This document shows, in pieces, positions 1-7,438 of a stretch of 15,513 nucleotides of DNA (its first letter is position 1; the number at the start of each line of letters is the position of its first letter). The translations under genes and the position numbers were made by a program. The notes beneath the pieces were generated by a model that worked only from the letters and a program-made list of their open reading frames with translations, was not told the DNA's origin and searched no databases. Origin of the DNA: Syntrophaceae bacterium (lineage in GTDB: Bacteria > Desulfobacterota > DTXE01); contig DTXE01000257.1 in assembly GCA_012962595.1 (NCBI GenBank), positions 1 through 15,513 on the forward strand, written 5' to 3'.

Positions 1-348
1 GGTAATAGAGTTGGCAAAGGTCACTAAAGACATATCCTTTTTTAATTTTGTTTTGAACTTTATTATATGGGGATCTATAAGCTTAGGCATGTTTGGGTGT
101 AAGGCCAGGTAGGCTACATGAAGGTTTGCTAATACAATCTGATATAAAAGCCAAGGTAAGTATTTAATAAATCGAATTACCTCTATGTGTTTATTCTTAG
201 ACTTAATATCCTTAAATAGGAGATCATGGGATATATAGGCTACCAAGGTACAGGATATGATCCCTAAAGGTATATGGAAAAAATCAAAGTACCCTGACAT
301 CAATATCCAAAAGATAAACAGAATAACGAAGGTAACTGTAAAGGCCAT
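1..348 (-). CDS. mnhE: Na+/H+ antiporter subunit E (MnhE/MrpE), 3' end beyond the window
   Basis: This is the N-terminal 116 codons of an MrpE/MnhE-type subunit of a multisubunit cation/proton antiporter, a membrane complex that exchanges Na+ for H+. The frame is open from ATG at 348 to the left edge. Two hydrophobic segments lie at about residues 3-19 and 24-37. They are followed by the family-typical YLPWLLYQIVLAN stretch, and the visible part ends in LVTFANSIT, which matches the start of the conserved ANSITLTPGT motif of MrpE. The start is supported by an AAGGA ribosome site 6 bases upstream. No gene precedes it on this strand, so it is probably the first gene of an mnh operon continuing leftwards (the order E-F-G-B is common). 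It diverges from formate dehydrogenase. Family assignment is from motif and topology recognition; the C-terminus is not visible. Confidence 0.82.
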   Translation of the reverse strand, partial: MAFTVTFVILFIFWILMSGYFDFFHIPLGIISCTLVAYISHDLLFKDIKSKNKHIEVIRFIKYLPWLLYQIVLANLHVAYLALHPNMPKLIDPHIIKFKTKLKKDMSLVTFANSIT

Positions 349-409
349 ATCATTCCTTGGGGTTTATCACATCATCCGGGTGAGATATCTTACCGATTTT
401 CAAGGCAGG

Positions 410-438
410 AAACTATTACTTTAATCCGGTCTTGTCAA
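410..438 (-). promoter_or_regulatory. Probable sigma-70 promoter for mnhE
   Basis: On the minus strand a perfect -35 box TTGACA (433-438) is followed after 17 bases by TAGTTT (410-415), a weak -10. Immediately upstream of the -35 is a long A/T tract (about 440-470) that could act as an UP element. The leader to the mnhE start would be about 55 bases. The -10 is only a 3/6 match, so this is tentative. Confidence 0.42.
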
Positions 439-521
439 GATATTTTTAAAAAAAAAAATTAAATTAATTGTTCCAAATGTGAAACACCCAAGGTTTTTCC
501 CTTACTTAAAAACACCACTCA

Positions 522-599
522 TCCGTTCAAGGCCAGTTTCTGACCACTCACCCTATCATCGCTCACGGTGAGCGCAATTTTTTGATAATCCTGAACGGA
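522..599. repeat. Nested inverted repeats upstream of fdhA
   Basis: An outer pair TCCGTTCA (522-529) and TGAACGGA (592-599) flanks an inner near-perfect hairpin CGCTCAC-G-GTGAGCG (560-574), which is followed by a run of six T (577-582, after CAA). The inner element could be an operator or a small intrinsic terminator. With the outer arms it could also fold as one larger cruciform. It lies about 185 bases upstream of the fdhA start. Confidence 0.5.
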
Positions 600-784
600 A
601 ATGGGTTAATATTAATTATTAGTCAGGAATTCAAGTAGACCGATCCCGGGGAAGTAATTTTCTATTCAATTTGGATGGTAAATGCTATATATACTTAGTC
701 CGTAAATTCTGTGAGGGATGCTCATAGCTCTAAGGTGGGTGTTGATCCTGGGATCTACTTATTTTTGGAGGAGGTACTTCTCTT

Positions 785-2848
785 GTGAAAACCAGTAAGC
801 CTCAGCGAATCAAAACCATTTGTCCTTACTGTGGCTGTGGATGTAACATCATCTTGCACGTCCAAGATAATCGTGTATCGAGAGTGACAGTCAACCCAAA
901 TAAACCACCCAATTTTGGCCGTTTCTGCGTGAAAGGGGCCTCCTCTCATGTATTTATTTCCCATCCTGATAGATTAAGGACTCCGCTGATTAGAAAGGGC
1001 CGCAAGTTTGTCCAAGTCTCATGGGATGAGGCCTTGTCCCTGGTGGCTCAAAGGTTTTTGGAAATAAAAGACAAGTATGGTCCGGATAGTATAGGTAGTC
1101 TTGGCTCTGCCAAATGTACCAATGAGGAAAATTATCTAATACAGAAATTTATGCGTGCAGTAATAGGAACCAATAATGTTGATCATTGTGCCCGTCTGTG
1201 CCATTCATCAACGGTGGCGGGTCTGATAGCTGCCTTGGGTAGCGGGGCCATGACCAACTCTATAGCTGAAATAGAAAAGGCCGATGTAATCCTGGTGACC
1301 GGAAGTAATACCCCCGAAAATCATCCTATCATTGCCATGAAGATATGGGATGTCATAACCAACAAGGGAAAGAAGCTTATGGTAGTAGATCCCCGGATGA
1401 TGGGTTTGGCGAGCTATGCTGATATCTGGTTAAATCCCAGGCCGGGAACCGATGTGGCCTGGCTGAATGGTATGATGCATATCATTATTGCTGAAGATCT
1501 ATGGGATAAGACCTATGTATTACAAAGAACTGAGAACTTCGGAGCCTTAAAAGAGGTGGTCAAAAGGTATACACCAGAGCTTGTAGAAAAGATCACAGGG
1601 ATCCCTGCTAATGATCTGATAAAGGCTGCTAGACTATATGCCCAAGCGGAAAGGGCTTGTATTATCTATGCCATGGGAATCACTCAGCATGTATCAGGAA
1701 CGGATAATGTGAAGGCTATAGCCAATCTTGCCATGCTTTGTGGAAATGTGGGAATTGAGGGAGGAGGGGTAAATCCACTTAGAGGTCAGAATAATGTGCA
1801 GGGCGCTTGTGATATGGGTGTTCTTCCTAATGTGCTCCCAGGATATCAGAGTTTATCCCATGTCAGCGTAATTCACAAATTTGAAGAGGCCTGGAAGGTG
1901 AAACTTCCTAGAAATCCTGGCCTAACAGCCACAGAAATGCTGGAGGCTGCAAGGCAAGGCAAAATAAAGGCATTATATATTATAGGTGACAATCCGTTGG
2001 TCAGTGGTCCTGACCTTAAACAGGTAGAGGATTCTTTGAAGGGGCTGGATTTTCTGGTGGTTCAAGATATCTTCCTGACAGAAACCGCAAAATTGGCCAC
2101 CGCAGTTCTACCTGCAGTAAGTTTTGCTGAAAAAGATGGAACCTTTACCAACACCGAGAGGCGCATCCAGATGATAACAGAGGCCGTACCTCCCCAAGGA
2201 GACGCTAAGCCAGATTGGAAAATTATCTGTGAACTAGCCCAAAGGATGGGTTATAATATGAATTATAAGTCTCCTAAAAATATTATGGAAGAGATTGCCA
2301 ATCTTACTCCCATCTATGGGGGGATCCATTACAGTCGACTAGAGAAAATGGGTCTCCAGTGGCCCTGCCCCGATAAAAACCATCCAGGTACTCCATACCT
2401 TCATAAGGACAGATTCACCAGGGGGTTAGGCCTATTTCAACCTGTAGAATTTATGCCATCTGCGGAATTACCCGATAAAGACTACCCATTTATTTTATCC
2501 ACCGGAAGGGTATTATATCACTACAACACAGGAACTATGAGTAGAAGGACTCAGATACTTAAGGAAAAATACCCCGAAGCCCTTATGGAAATAAATCCTA
2601 AGGATGCTATGGAATTAGGCATAGAGGATAAATCACTGGTTGAGGTATGCTCCCGTCGGGGGAGGGTTACAGTCAGGGTACGGATAACCGACATATCTCC
2701 TCCTGGGGTGGTGTTTATCCCCTTTCATTTTAGAGAGGCTGCTGCTAATCTCCTAACTATTGCCGCCCTTGATCCCATATCCAAGATCCCGGAATATAAG
2801 GTATGTGCAGTCAGTATCAAACAGGTGGAGTCCGCTTCGCAGACATAA
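785..2848 (+). CDS. fdhA: Formate dehydrogenase catalytic subunit, cysteine type, molybdopterin-dependent
   Basis: This 687-residue protein oxidises formate to CO2 (or the reverse) at a Mo/W bis-pterin site. An N-terminal [4Fe-4S] site is visible as C13-x2-C16-x3-C20-x27-C48. The metal-ligand position is C139, encoded by TGC at 1199-1201, directly followed by H140. R333 in RGQNNVQG matches the catalytic arginine of E. coli FdhF, and the H/R spacing is nearly identical to FdhF. The C-terminal dinucleotide-binding domain spans about 565-680. Length is close to FdhF (715), and the NuoG-like ferredoxin extension of NAD-linked enzymes is missing. The GTG start follows GGAGGAGGT (767-775). No FeS, cytochrome or hydrogenase subunit lies downstream, so the electron partner is unknown. 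It could be a soluble FdhF-like subunit of a complex encoded elsewhere. Other oxidoreductases of the superfamily are unlikely given the CH and R333 signature. Confidence 0.92.
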   Translation: MKTSKPQRIKTICPYCGCGCNIILHVQDNRVSRVTVNPNKPPNFGRFCVKGASSHVFISHPDRLRTPLIRKGRKFVQVSWDEALSLVAQRFLEIKDKYGPDSIGSLGSAKCTNEENYLIQKFMRAVIGTNNVDHCARLCHSSTVAGLIAALGSGAMTNSIAEIEKADVILVTGSNTPENHPIIAMKIWDVITNKGKKLMVVDPRMMGLASYADIWLNPRPGTDVAWLNGMMHIIIAEDLWDKTYVLQRTENFGALKEVVKRYTPELVEKITGIPANDLIKAARLYAQAERACIIYAMGITQHVSGTDNVKAIANLAMLCGNVGIEGGGVNPLRGQNNVQGACDMGVLPNVLPGYQSLSHVSVIHKFEEAWKVKLPRNPGLTATEMLEAARQGKIKALYIIGDNPLVSGPDLKQVEDSLKGLDFLVVQDIFLTETAKLATAVLPAVSFAEKDGTFTNTERRIQMITEAVPPQGDAKPDWKIICELAQRMGYNMNYKSPKNIMEEIANLTPIYGGIHYSRLEKMGLQWPCPDKNHPGTPYLHKDRFTRGLGLFQPVEFMPSAELPDKDYPFILSTGRVLYHYNTGTMSRRTQILKEKYPEALMEINPKDAMELGIEDKSLVEVCSRRGRVTVRVRITDISPPGVVFIPFHFREAAANLLTIAALDPISKIPEYKVCAVSIKQVESASQT

Positions 2849-2940
2849 AAAGTGAGTTACAAGTCCTCTTAATTCGAGAGTTCCTCATCGTCTTTCTAGG
2901 AAATGAACTGACTATTGGCCTCATCCTATCTATAGGCAAC

Positions 2941-3061
2941 GTCACTGGTCATTAGTCATCAGTCATTGGTTAAGTATGAAAGCTAAGGGCCAAGAGCAGA
3001 GGAGCAAAGAGTAAAAAACTCCAAGCTATTTACCAGTGACAAATGACTATTGACTAATGAC
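2941..3061. repeat. Inverted array of 7-bp GTCAYTR repeats
   Basis: The left arm (2941-2970) reads as four head-to-tail heptamers, GTCACTG GTCATTA GTCATCA then GTCATTG. The right arm (3032-3061) is four such units on the opposite strand (GTCATTA, GTCAATA, GTCATTT, GTCACTG). The 61-base spacer contains a purine-rich degenerate stretch of GAGCAAA-like units (about 2986-3020). Similar low-complexity GTCATTA-type repeats are known between genes of several bacterial groups. The right arm abuts the truncated gene that follows. Confidence 0.75.
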
Positions 3062-4115
3062 ACTCACTATAATTGGATAATCCTAGAGGCACTGGGGGCA
3101 GGAGCAGGTGAAGGATTAGGTATAATTCCCATATTCCTTTCATCACTATTTTTGCTTTTGCCACTGAGTTTCTGCGATGGTGCACAATTTCCTTTGGGAT
3201 GCCCAATGTTATCCGATCTTTCACAGAGAAAATGGGAATCACCAGGTAAGGTCTATATCTTGGAGGCCATGGGGTTTATTGTGGCCGGTCCAATATTTAC
3301 CTATCTATTTATAGCCCATCTAAATTCTTTAGAGATTGCCTTTATAATCGGCCTGCTCAATCTTTCATCAGGGCTGTTGTTAATCAAGATGGAAAGGCCA
3401 CAGCTTTTAAGAAAATTCTATGTCCCGGTTTTGATCCTGCTTTTATCTCTAAATCTGGGGGCCTTAGCCTTAATTTCTCTGAGAGACTCCAGAGATTATC
3501 TGTCTCAAGGCAGTTTAAACATCAGGATGTCCTAGATTATAGGAACTCCATTTATGGAAACCTTACCGTAGTGGGGATGGAGGACCAATTAACCCTTTTT
3601 AGCGACGGAATCCCTATTATCACCACCCTATATCCCAATATCACCTATCTAGAAGAATTCATCCATTTTGGTATGCTCAGCCATCCAAAACCAGAAAAGG
3701 TGCTCATTGTGGGTGGGGGCGCCGGTGGGGCCATCCAGGAGATATTAAAACACCCTATCACACAACTCGATTATACGGAAGCATTCATTTTCTGTTTGGC
3801 TGTTCCCTTTTTTTAATAAACTTTGGCAGGATCTATAGCACCTGGTTTGTTCCTATCTTCTTTTTGCTTTCCGAAGTCTCAGGATTGATAGTTGGCCTGG
3901 AATTTCCTCTAGCCAATAAGATATTATATGGGGTAAAAGGAACCGCACAAACTGCAGGCATACTTTACAGTATGGATCTCATGGGAGCCTGGATGGGTGC
4001 CCTCGTGGTCTCTATAGCCCTTCTACCTGTGTTAGGGTTATTTAAGACCTGCCTCTTTCTAGCCTGTCTCAAAGTTTTAAGCCTGATCCTTATCTTAACT
4101 TCTAAATGGACTTAA
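3050..4115 (+). pseudogene. Remnant of a membrane-embedded spermidine synthase-like protein
   Basis: Three open segments in three frames read as one broken gene. Segment 1 (3062 to about 3505) encodes membrane helices with family-like GAQFPLGCPMLS and SPGKVYILEAMGF. Segment 2 (about 3499-3780) encodes the start of the aminopropyltransferase fold: NSIYGNLTV, SDGIPIITTLYPN, EEFIHFGML, the SAM-type glycine loop VLIVGGGAGG and EILKHPITQLDYTE. Segment 3 (about 3781-4115) encodes C-terminal helices with VGLEFPLANK and GILYSMDLMGAWMGALV. Lesions seen: the N-terminal helices are missing and the first four codons (TTG start at 3050) lie in the heptamer repeat; one base appears lost near 3490-3510; and the catalytic core after DYTE is absent where the frame changes near 3780. 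The last two segments have no plausible own start or ribosome site. Intact relatives carry these parts in one long protein. It is surely non-functional as an aminopropyltransferase; polyamine synthesis is not proven even for the ancestor. Confidence 0.8.
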
Positions 4116-4284
4116 GGTTCTGGATAAAATTGAGGCGGACATGGAAATGCAATCCATCAGCTGAAAAGCGTTTTCTTCCTAATCTTCCGGTGAACGGTTG
4201 CAAAAATGTGGTGTTACACACAGTGCGGCCGCATCAAGGGAATTAAAAACCTTACCCATACAACTCACGTGGTCGTCGAATAAA

Positions 4285-4437
4285 CTACTTGCGCGGAGGC
4301 ACATCTGCGCCACAGAATTTACAACGCACACTTTCCAGCCTTTTGCTCACAGGTACAACTTGGTCTCTCTTACATTTAGGACATGTCCGCTTAAGGTGAA
4401 AAATCGTGCTGATGACTGCCTGAATTATTGAATACAT
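4285..4437 (-). CDS. Small zinc-ribbon protein (50 aa) downstream of the Kef antiporter
   Basis: A short hydrophobic N-terminus (MYSIIQAVISTIF) precedes a four-cysteine zinc ribbon: C19-x2-C22 and C39-x2-C42 (TCPKC ... RCKFCGA). The protein is basic and ends in PPRK. The ATG at 4437 was chosen because GGGAGGT lies 6 bases upstream (4444-4450). A longer reading of this frame would run into the antiporter gene without a site. The gene starts 16 bases after the antiporter stop and is probably cotranscribed with it. Function is unknown; a zinc-bound structural or nucleic-acid or protein contact role is usual for such ribbons. It could be an accessory of the antiporter, but that rests on position only. 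Confidence 0.7.
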   Translation of the reverse strand: MYSIIQAVISTIFHLKRTCPKCKRDQVVPVSKRLESVRCKFCGADVPPRK

Positions 4438-4443
4438 TAACTT

Positions 4444-4450
4444 ACCTCCC
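4444..4450 (-). promoter_or_regulatory. Ribosome binding site that fixes the start of the zinc-ribbon gene
   Basis: GGGAGGT on the minus strand lies 6 bases before ATG 4437 and 3 bases past the stop codon of the upstream antiporter gene (4454-4456). It is the only good site in this frame and argues for the 50-residue product. Confidence 0.7.
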
Positions 4451-4453
4451 TTC

Positions 4454-6436
4454 TTACGGATTACGGAATAGACCCGCGACCCCTGCAATCTTGTTTGGTG
4501 GGCCCAGAATAACAAGCACATCATTAGCACAAAGTTGCATGTCTCCGCCTGGATTGGACAATATTTGTGAGTCCCGACGTATTGCCAATACAGTAACTCC
4601 ATATCTTTTTCTCAACTCAATCTGAGCCAACAATTTTCCAACTAAGGGCGATCTTTCATCAACCCGCAACGTACTGATTTCGACATCGGGAAGATGAAGT
4701 TTTAAATCGGAAAAAGATACCGACTCCTTGGAAAGGCTTCGAAACATCTCATAACCATCTGATCGCACTTCAGCAATGAACCTCTCGATCTCATCTCTGG
4801 GCACAAGGTATTTTCCTAAAACTCTGGCGAAGATTTCTACAGATGTCTCAAACTCCTCTGGAATCACTTCGTCCGCCCCCAACTCATACAAAGGCTTCAA
4901 TTCCTGAAGATAGCGCGTTCGTACTATTATATAAACCTTGGGATTAAGTCTCCGGGTAATTTCGGTAATTCTACGGATTGCTGTGGGATCATTAATTGCT
5001 ATCACAACAATTCTCGCATCTTTGATGTTTGCATACTGAAGTACTGCCCACTGGGTTGCATCGCCATAATAAATCGGTTCACCCTTTGCTTTTTCGTCCC
5101 TTACCACTTCAGGATTCATTTCAATGATCACATAGGGGATACCTCCTGCCCTGGCAGCTCCTGCCAGATTTCTACCGTTAACTCCAAATCCAACGATGAT
5201 AAGGTGGTCTTGTTTAACCGCACCCTTTATCCCTTGCACAGGATACAAGCCCATTTTCAACCTTCTTGGCATAGGCAGCCGCAAGACAAAATCTGCGGTG
5301 CGAGGCGCAAGGGCCATAATGAATGGTGTCGCTGCCATGGTCAGCACAGAGACAGATAGAAACATCTGATAAATATTCCCAGTAAGTAAGCCATGTTCAA
5401 CACCGGTCTTAGACAAAATGAAAGAAAATTCACCAACCTGACTGAGTGCAAACCCCACTAATATCGTAGTGCGGAGAGGAAACCCCAACAGAATTGTTGC
5501 AAAGCCAGCTATTATGGTTTTTAAGGCCAAAACGCCTAAAGCAATCAGCGCAATGAGTCCCGGCTGCTGAAAAAGAAAACCGACATCCAGGAGCATGCCA
5601 ATGGAGACAAAAAAGAAGCTTGTAAAGACATCACGAAAGGGTAAAATATTACCGAGTGCCCGATGACTGTATTCAGATTCAGAGATGATCAATCCTGCCA
5701 AAAACGCACCCAGGGCAAGGGAAAGTCCAGCACTGGAAGTTAGCCAGGCAACTGCAAGACATATTACAACAACGCTCAACAAGAAAAGTTCACGGCTTCG
5801 CGTCCGGGCGATTTGATACAATACCTGTGGCACAATCCATTTAGCACTAACGATCACCAACAGGATGATACCGATTCCTTTGACCACAAGAAAGAGGAGG
5901 GATTCGCCTAAGTTCCCTGTCGCTCCGGCCAATATAGGCGTAACCAATATCATTGGAACAATAATGACATCCTGAAAGATCAAGATACCAAGAGATGTAC
6001 GTCCGTGGGGGCTATCAACTTCAGCCTTTTCTTGAAGTAGTTTGAGCACAATGGCAGTACTGCTAAGAGATATAAGAAATCCTATAAAGACCGATTCACC
6101 AAAGGGCTGACCGATTTGCCTGGCTATGACAAAAGTAGCCAAAAGGGTTAGCAACACCTGATTTGAGCCCCCCATCAGGACTGTTTTCTTGATTTGCAAC
6201 AGGTTTTTAAGTGAAAACTCGATTACAATAGTAAAAAGTAACAACACAACCCCGACTTCAGCTAAAATTTCAACTTCATGAACCGCTTTTACCACCCCCA
6301 ATCCGTGAGGTCCTGCCAATATCCCAGTAAGGAGGAATCCAACAATTACTGGCACTCGAATTCCATGGCATATATAGATAACAACAATCGATAGTCCAAA
6401 TATAATAACGATGTCCTTCAGTAACGGTATTTCCAT
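4454..6436 (-). CDS. Kef-type CPA2 monovalent cation:proton antiporter with RCK domains
   Basis: This 660-residue protein of the CPA2 family is expected to exchange K+ or Na+ for H+ across the inner membrane. Residues 1-375 form the hydrophobic transport domain of about a dozen helices, with the QD pair (Q155-D156, in IFQDVIIVPM) at the ion site and GVVLLLFTIVIEFS in an early helix. An RCK_N/TrkA-N domain at about 410-525 has the Rossmann loop GFGVNG (416-421) and an acidic residue E439 after strand two, which suggests NAD(H)-type nucleotide binding. A linker (about 530-575) leads to a TrkA-C domain at about 585-655. ATG 6436 is preceded by AGGAT, with GGAG further up. Upstream on the same strand are the PD-(D/E)XK gene and a small ORF 85 bases away; downstream is the zinc-ribbon gene. 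KefB/KefC-like glutathione gating cannot be read from the sequence. Confidence 0.93.
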   Translation of the reverse strand: MEIPLLKDIVIIFGLSIVVIYICHGIRVPVIVGFLLTGILAGPHGLGVVKAVHEVEILAEVGVVLLLFTIVIEFSLKNLLQIKKTVLMGGSNQVLLTLLATFVIARQIGQPFGESVFIGFLISLSSTAIVLKLLQEKAEVDSPHGRTSLGILIFQDVIIVPMILVTPILAGATGNLGESLLFLVVKGIGIILLVIVSAKWIVPQVLYQIARTRSRELFLLSVVVICLAVAWLTSSAGLSLALGAFLAGLIISESEYSHRALGNILPFRDVFTSFFFVSIGMLLDVGFLFQQPGLIALIALGVLALKTIIAGFATILLGFPLRTTILVGFALSQVGEFSFILSKTGVEHGLLTGNIYQMFLSVSVLTMAATPFIMALAPRTADFVLRLPMPRRLKMGLYPVQGIKGAVKQDHLIIVGFGVNGRNLAGAARAGGIPYVIIEMNPEVVRDEKAKGEPIYYGDATQWAVLQYANIKDARIVVIAINDPTAIRRITEITRRLNPKVYIIVRTRYLQELKPLYELGADEVIPEEFETSVEIFARVLGKYLVPRDEIERFIAEVRSDGYEMFRSLSKESVSFSDLKLHLPDVEISTLRVDERSPLVGKLLAQIELRKRYGVTVLAIRRDSQILSNPGGDMQLCANDVLVILGPPNKIAGVAGLFRNP

Positions 6437-6521
6437 ATCCTAATATGCTCCATATGCTCCTGATTTCATATTGAACCTGCCCTCCCCCATCTAAGGCCAC
6501 ATGCTCTGTTTTTGCACGGGT

Positions 6522-6710
6522 TTACCAATCTTTTGGTTGATAATTCAAGGGAGAGTAGAAAAGGCCCTTTTCCAGCTCTTTGCGGGATGGAAGAGAAATG
6601 CCTTTTGTAGGTTTTAGGCTAGGGCTCGATAAGTTCATATAAGCCGCTGTATAGGCAAGGGGAAGCAACTGGATTATATCTCGTCCCGAAGATGGGTCAG
6701 GAATGTTCAT
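6522..6710 (-). CDS. Hypothetical small protein (62 aa), ATGA-coupled
   Basis: The ATG (6708-6710) overlaps the TGA stop of the upstream PD-(D/E)XK-like gene by four bases (ATGA), the arrangement of translationally coupled genes. The product has no recognisable domain, no membrane segment and no cysteine; it is polar and proline/serine-rich. Only a weak purine site (GAAAG) precedes it. It may be genuine, a decayed 3' extension of the upstream gene, or chance. Confidence 0.3.
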   Translation of the reverse strand: MNIPDPSSGRDIIQLLPLAYTAAYMNLSSPSLKPTKGISLPSRKELEKGLFYSPLNYQPKDW

Positions 6711-7315
6711 CTTTCATACGAGGCTACGGTAACGATCCCTTCTTTTTGTGCCAATTGGGTGGCATAGGGATGAATCCAATAGCCAAACATTACCTTTACC
6801 ACTTCTCCCTTTAAGGCTGGCAGTCTCTTGATTACTGCCTTTTTAAATCGTTCTACTTCTCTGCGATAAATGCGGCTTTTAACTTCACCTAAGATGGTTA
6901 TGGGTTGGCCATCCTTTTTTGCTTTGGCGTAAAGGTTGATTTCCATGATCTTGCCATCTACTTCAAAAAACTTACGTTTGAAATCTTTCACCTCAATCCC
7001 AAAGTGTCGCTGAAGATAGCTAGGTAACACCACGTAGGCAATATCCTCTAGCCCAAATCCTATGGTTTTACTCAATTGGCCTACTTCCCGTGCTAGGTAT
7101 CTAAGTTCTCCTTCCGTTCGAATTTGAGCCTGCGCCAGCTCCTTTTGAGCTTGAGCCAATTCTCCTATCTTCTCTTCTGTTCGCCTCTGAGCCTGGGCCA
7201 GATCAGCTACTACCTGCCGCAAGCCGGCAAACTCTTCACGGGTGACCCTTATATCCTTTACCTTGTCTTCGACAACCTTTACAATTGTCCTATAAAGCTC
7301 TTTGGTTATTGCCAT
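6707..7315 (-). CDS. Coiled-coil protein with PD-(D/E)XK nuclease-like domain (DUF3782-like)
   Basis: The 202-residue product has a basic N-terminal helix. A predicted coiled coil (about residues 25-85) contains repeated LAQAQ units, and a PD-(D/E)XK-like core lies at about 88-190. Visible core elements are E90 (GLEDIAY), E125-I-N127 (IMEINLYAK), the E144-V-K146 motif (ILGEVKSRI) and a following helix. The position where nuclease-type members usually carry Asp is Asn127, so catalytic activity is uncertain; Asn may be normal in this subfamily. ATG 7315 is preferred because GGGAG lies 5 bases upstream; a TTG at 7327 would add four residues. Such proteins are widespread in thermophiles and filamentous bacteria and their role is unknown. 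It has its own upstream promoter and is followed by an ATGA-coupled ORF. Nuclease, structural or genome-mobility roles are all open. Confidence 0.72.
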   Translation of the reverse strand: MAITKELYRTIVKVVEDKVKDIRVTREEFAGLRQVVADLAQAQRRTEEKIGELAQAQKELAQAQIRTEGELRYLAREVGQLSKTIGFGLEDIAYVVLPSYLQRHFGIEVKDFKRKFFEVDGKIMEINLYAKAKKDGQPITILGEVKSRIYRREVERFKKAVIKRLPALKGEVVKVMFGYWIHPYATQLAQKEGIVTVASYER

Positions 7316-7350
7316 CTCCTCTCCCAAGTAATCAGAGTTATTGTTAAATA

Positions 7351-7379
7351 ACTATAGCAAAGGGCAAGCCAAATATCAA
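7351..7379 (-). promoter_or_regulatory. Sigma-70-type promoter for the PD-(D/E)XK-like gene
   Basis: On the minus strand TTGATA (7374-7379) and TATAGT (7351-7356) are separated by exactly 17 bases, 5/6 matches to both consensus boxes. Transcription would start near 7344, about 30 bases before ATG 7315. Confidence 0.6.
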
Positions 7380-7438
7380 CTTTCTTGATTATGGATTAAA
7401 GGATAAGGGAAATCTTTCCTTGGGAGACCAGATAGGAC

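Larger units (their letters stand above)
349..784. other. Divergent intergenic region mnhE/fdhA
   Basis: No credible coding region lies in these 436 bases. From left to right they hold the mnhE leader and promoter, a poly-A run (about 448-459), nested inverted repeats (522-599), the palindrome TTAATATTAA (606-615), a TA-rich stretch with TATACT at 690-695 that may be a -10 for fdhA, and an inverted GATCC/GGATC pair (744-755). No convincing -35 box was found for fdhA. Confidence 0.6.

Noticed and set aside
671..686. Sigma-54-like TTGG...TGCTA element upstream of fdhA
   Set aside because: Only 9 bases separate GG (673-674) from GC (684-685); sigma-54 promoters need 10, and neighbouring positions do not match the consensus.
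1199..1201. Selenocysteine in the formate dehydrogenase
   Set aside because: The codon is TGC (Cys), not TGA, and the frame has no internal stop.
2941..3061. CRISPR array
   Set aside because: The units are 7 bases, head-to-tail and degenerate, with no regular unique spacers and no cas genes.
4220..4246. TVRPHQGN reading, resembling the RPHQG end of DDE transposases
   Set aside because: Eight residues before a stop, with no transposase sequence upstream and no terminal repeats found; too short to call an insertion-sequence remnant.
4285..4602. A 105-residue reading of the zinc-ribbon frame
   Set aside because: The extra N-terminal part is antisense-frame shadow of the antiporter gene and has no ribosome site; the ATG at 4437 with GGGAGGT is clearly better.
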